The notes under the pieces were generated by a model that was not told where the DNA came from, did not search any database, and was given only the letters and a program-made list of their open reading frames with translations. Shown here piece after piece: positions 6,149-6,483 of a stretch of DNA of 6,483 bases. The position numbers and the translations under genes are program-made. Source of the DNA: an uncultured Clostridia bacterium (GTDB lineage Bacteria > Bacillota > Clostridia > TANB77 > CAG-508). The stretch covers positions 1-6,483 of the forward strand of contig CANQKB010000076.1 in NCBI GenBank assembly GCA_947624405.1, in the 5' to 3' direction. Each line of letters starts with the position of its first letter. The stretch's first letter is position 1.

Positions 6149-6483
6149 TTATTTAACACCTGTTCTTTTGATTATTGCATCACTTATAGTTTGAACTGAT
6201 GATGATGGTACATATTCTTCATCTTCAAATAAAAACTGATGTAACCTAGTAACCTGATCTGCAAGATTTTTTGGTGGTCCATACCAAACTCCAGCTGAAT
6301 CTTTATAATCGCCTACTTCATATGGCCATCCTATTGTATCTTCTATTTCATAAGATAAAGCTCTAGACATAAGACTAGCTATATCTTTTTTGCTTAAATT
6401 AGTTGAAACTTCACTAAGTACTGTATCTAACAAGCTATTCAACTCTCCTAAACTTGCCTTTTTTGCCTTTTCAGCGGCTAAAC
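6149..6483 (-). CDS. LCP (LytR-CpsA-Psr) family protein, C-terminal fragment
   Basis: The last 110 residues of an LCP protein, which in Firmicutes transfers lipid-linked glycans such as teichoic acids or capsule to peptidoglycan on the outer face of the membrane. Visible family features are VSTNLSKKDI (a helix near the end of the catalytic domain), GWPYEV, AGVWYGPP, then LHQFLFEDEEYVPSSSV and the terminal SDAIIKRTGVK, typical of clostridial LCP proteins. The frame is open to the window edge; residues before the TTG at 6442 (A-E-K-A-K-K-A-S-L-G-E-L) continue the protein, so that TTG is not the start. The catalytic arginines and the membrane anchor lie outside the window. No convincing terminator is seen between its stop and the rbr promoter. 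Confidence 0.85.
   Translation of the reverse strand, partial: LAAEKAKKASLGELNSLLDTVLSEVSTNLSKKDIASLMSRALSYEIEDTIGWPYEVGDYKDSAGVWYGPPKNLADQVTRLHQFLFEDEEYVPSSSVQTISDAIIKRTGVK

Noticed and set aside
1..6483. tRNA or rRNA genes, CRISPR array, insertion sequence, riboswitch
   Set aside because: No cloverleaf-like stretch, spaced direct repeats, transposase or conserved aptamer core was recognised. In particular, no tRNA that might read CGGN is encoded here.

Overview
The window is AT-rich, and every gene is on the minus strand. Short intergenic gaps, strong AGGAGG-type ribosome sites, TTGACA/TATAAT promoters, rubrerythrin and an LCP (LytR-CpsA-Psr) protein suggest an anaerobic low-GC Firmicute, probably an uncultured member of the Clostridia. 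This placement is inferred from gene content and style, without a phylogeny.

Layout in the direction of transcription (high to low coordinates): the C-terminal end of an LCP cell-wall gene (cut by the right edge, stop at 6149); a monocistronic rubrerythrin gene (6017-5478) with its own extended -10 promoter and a clear hairpin terminator (5467-5438); then two tandem promoters driving a compact operon: rlmB (23S rRNA 2'-O-ribose methyltransferase), ruvB (Holliday junction motor), a GT-C-like membrane glycosyltransferase, a second multipass membrane protein of unknown function, and queH (last step of queuosine synthesis, cut by the left edge). Spacing inside the operon is 28 nt or less, with several overlaps.

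The main observation is that four of the five operon genes appear broken in a conventional reading: rlmB once, ruvB twice, the glycosyltransferase twice, queH once. All six breaks are the same event. An in-frame CGG is reached, and ignoring one base there (reading CGGN as a single four-base unit, or skipping the C and reading GGN) restores the family protein to its normal end, with a glycine at that position. By eye there are eleven CGG trinucleotides on the coding strand. The six in reading phase are exactly the six shift sites; the other five straddle two codons in uninterrupted genes. No CGG is read as an ordinary arginine codon, and I found no frame break anywhere else.

This is unlikely to be random pseudogenization or random sequencing error. 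I interpret it as a genome in which CGG is not a normal arginine codon and in-frame CGGN is decoded with a +1 shift as glycine, either by an expanded-anticodon tRNA-Gly or by +1 slippage at an unassigned CGG. The mechanism is inference; the six-for-six pattern is seen directly. Rebuilt lengths are 249 aa for RlmB, 333-335 aa for RuvB and up to 531 aa for the glycosyltransferase. The first two match their families well.
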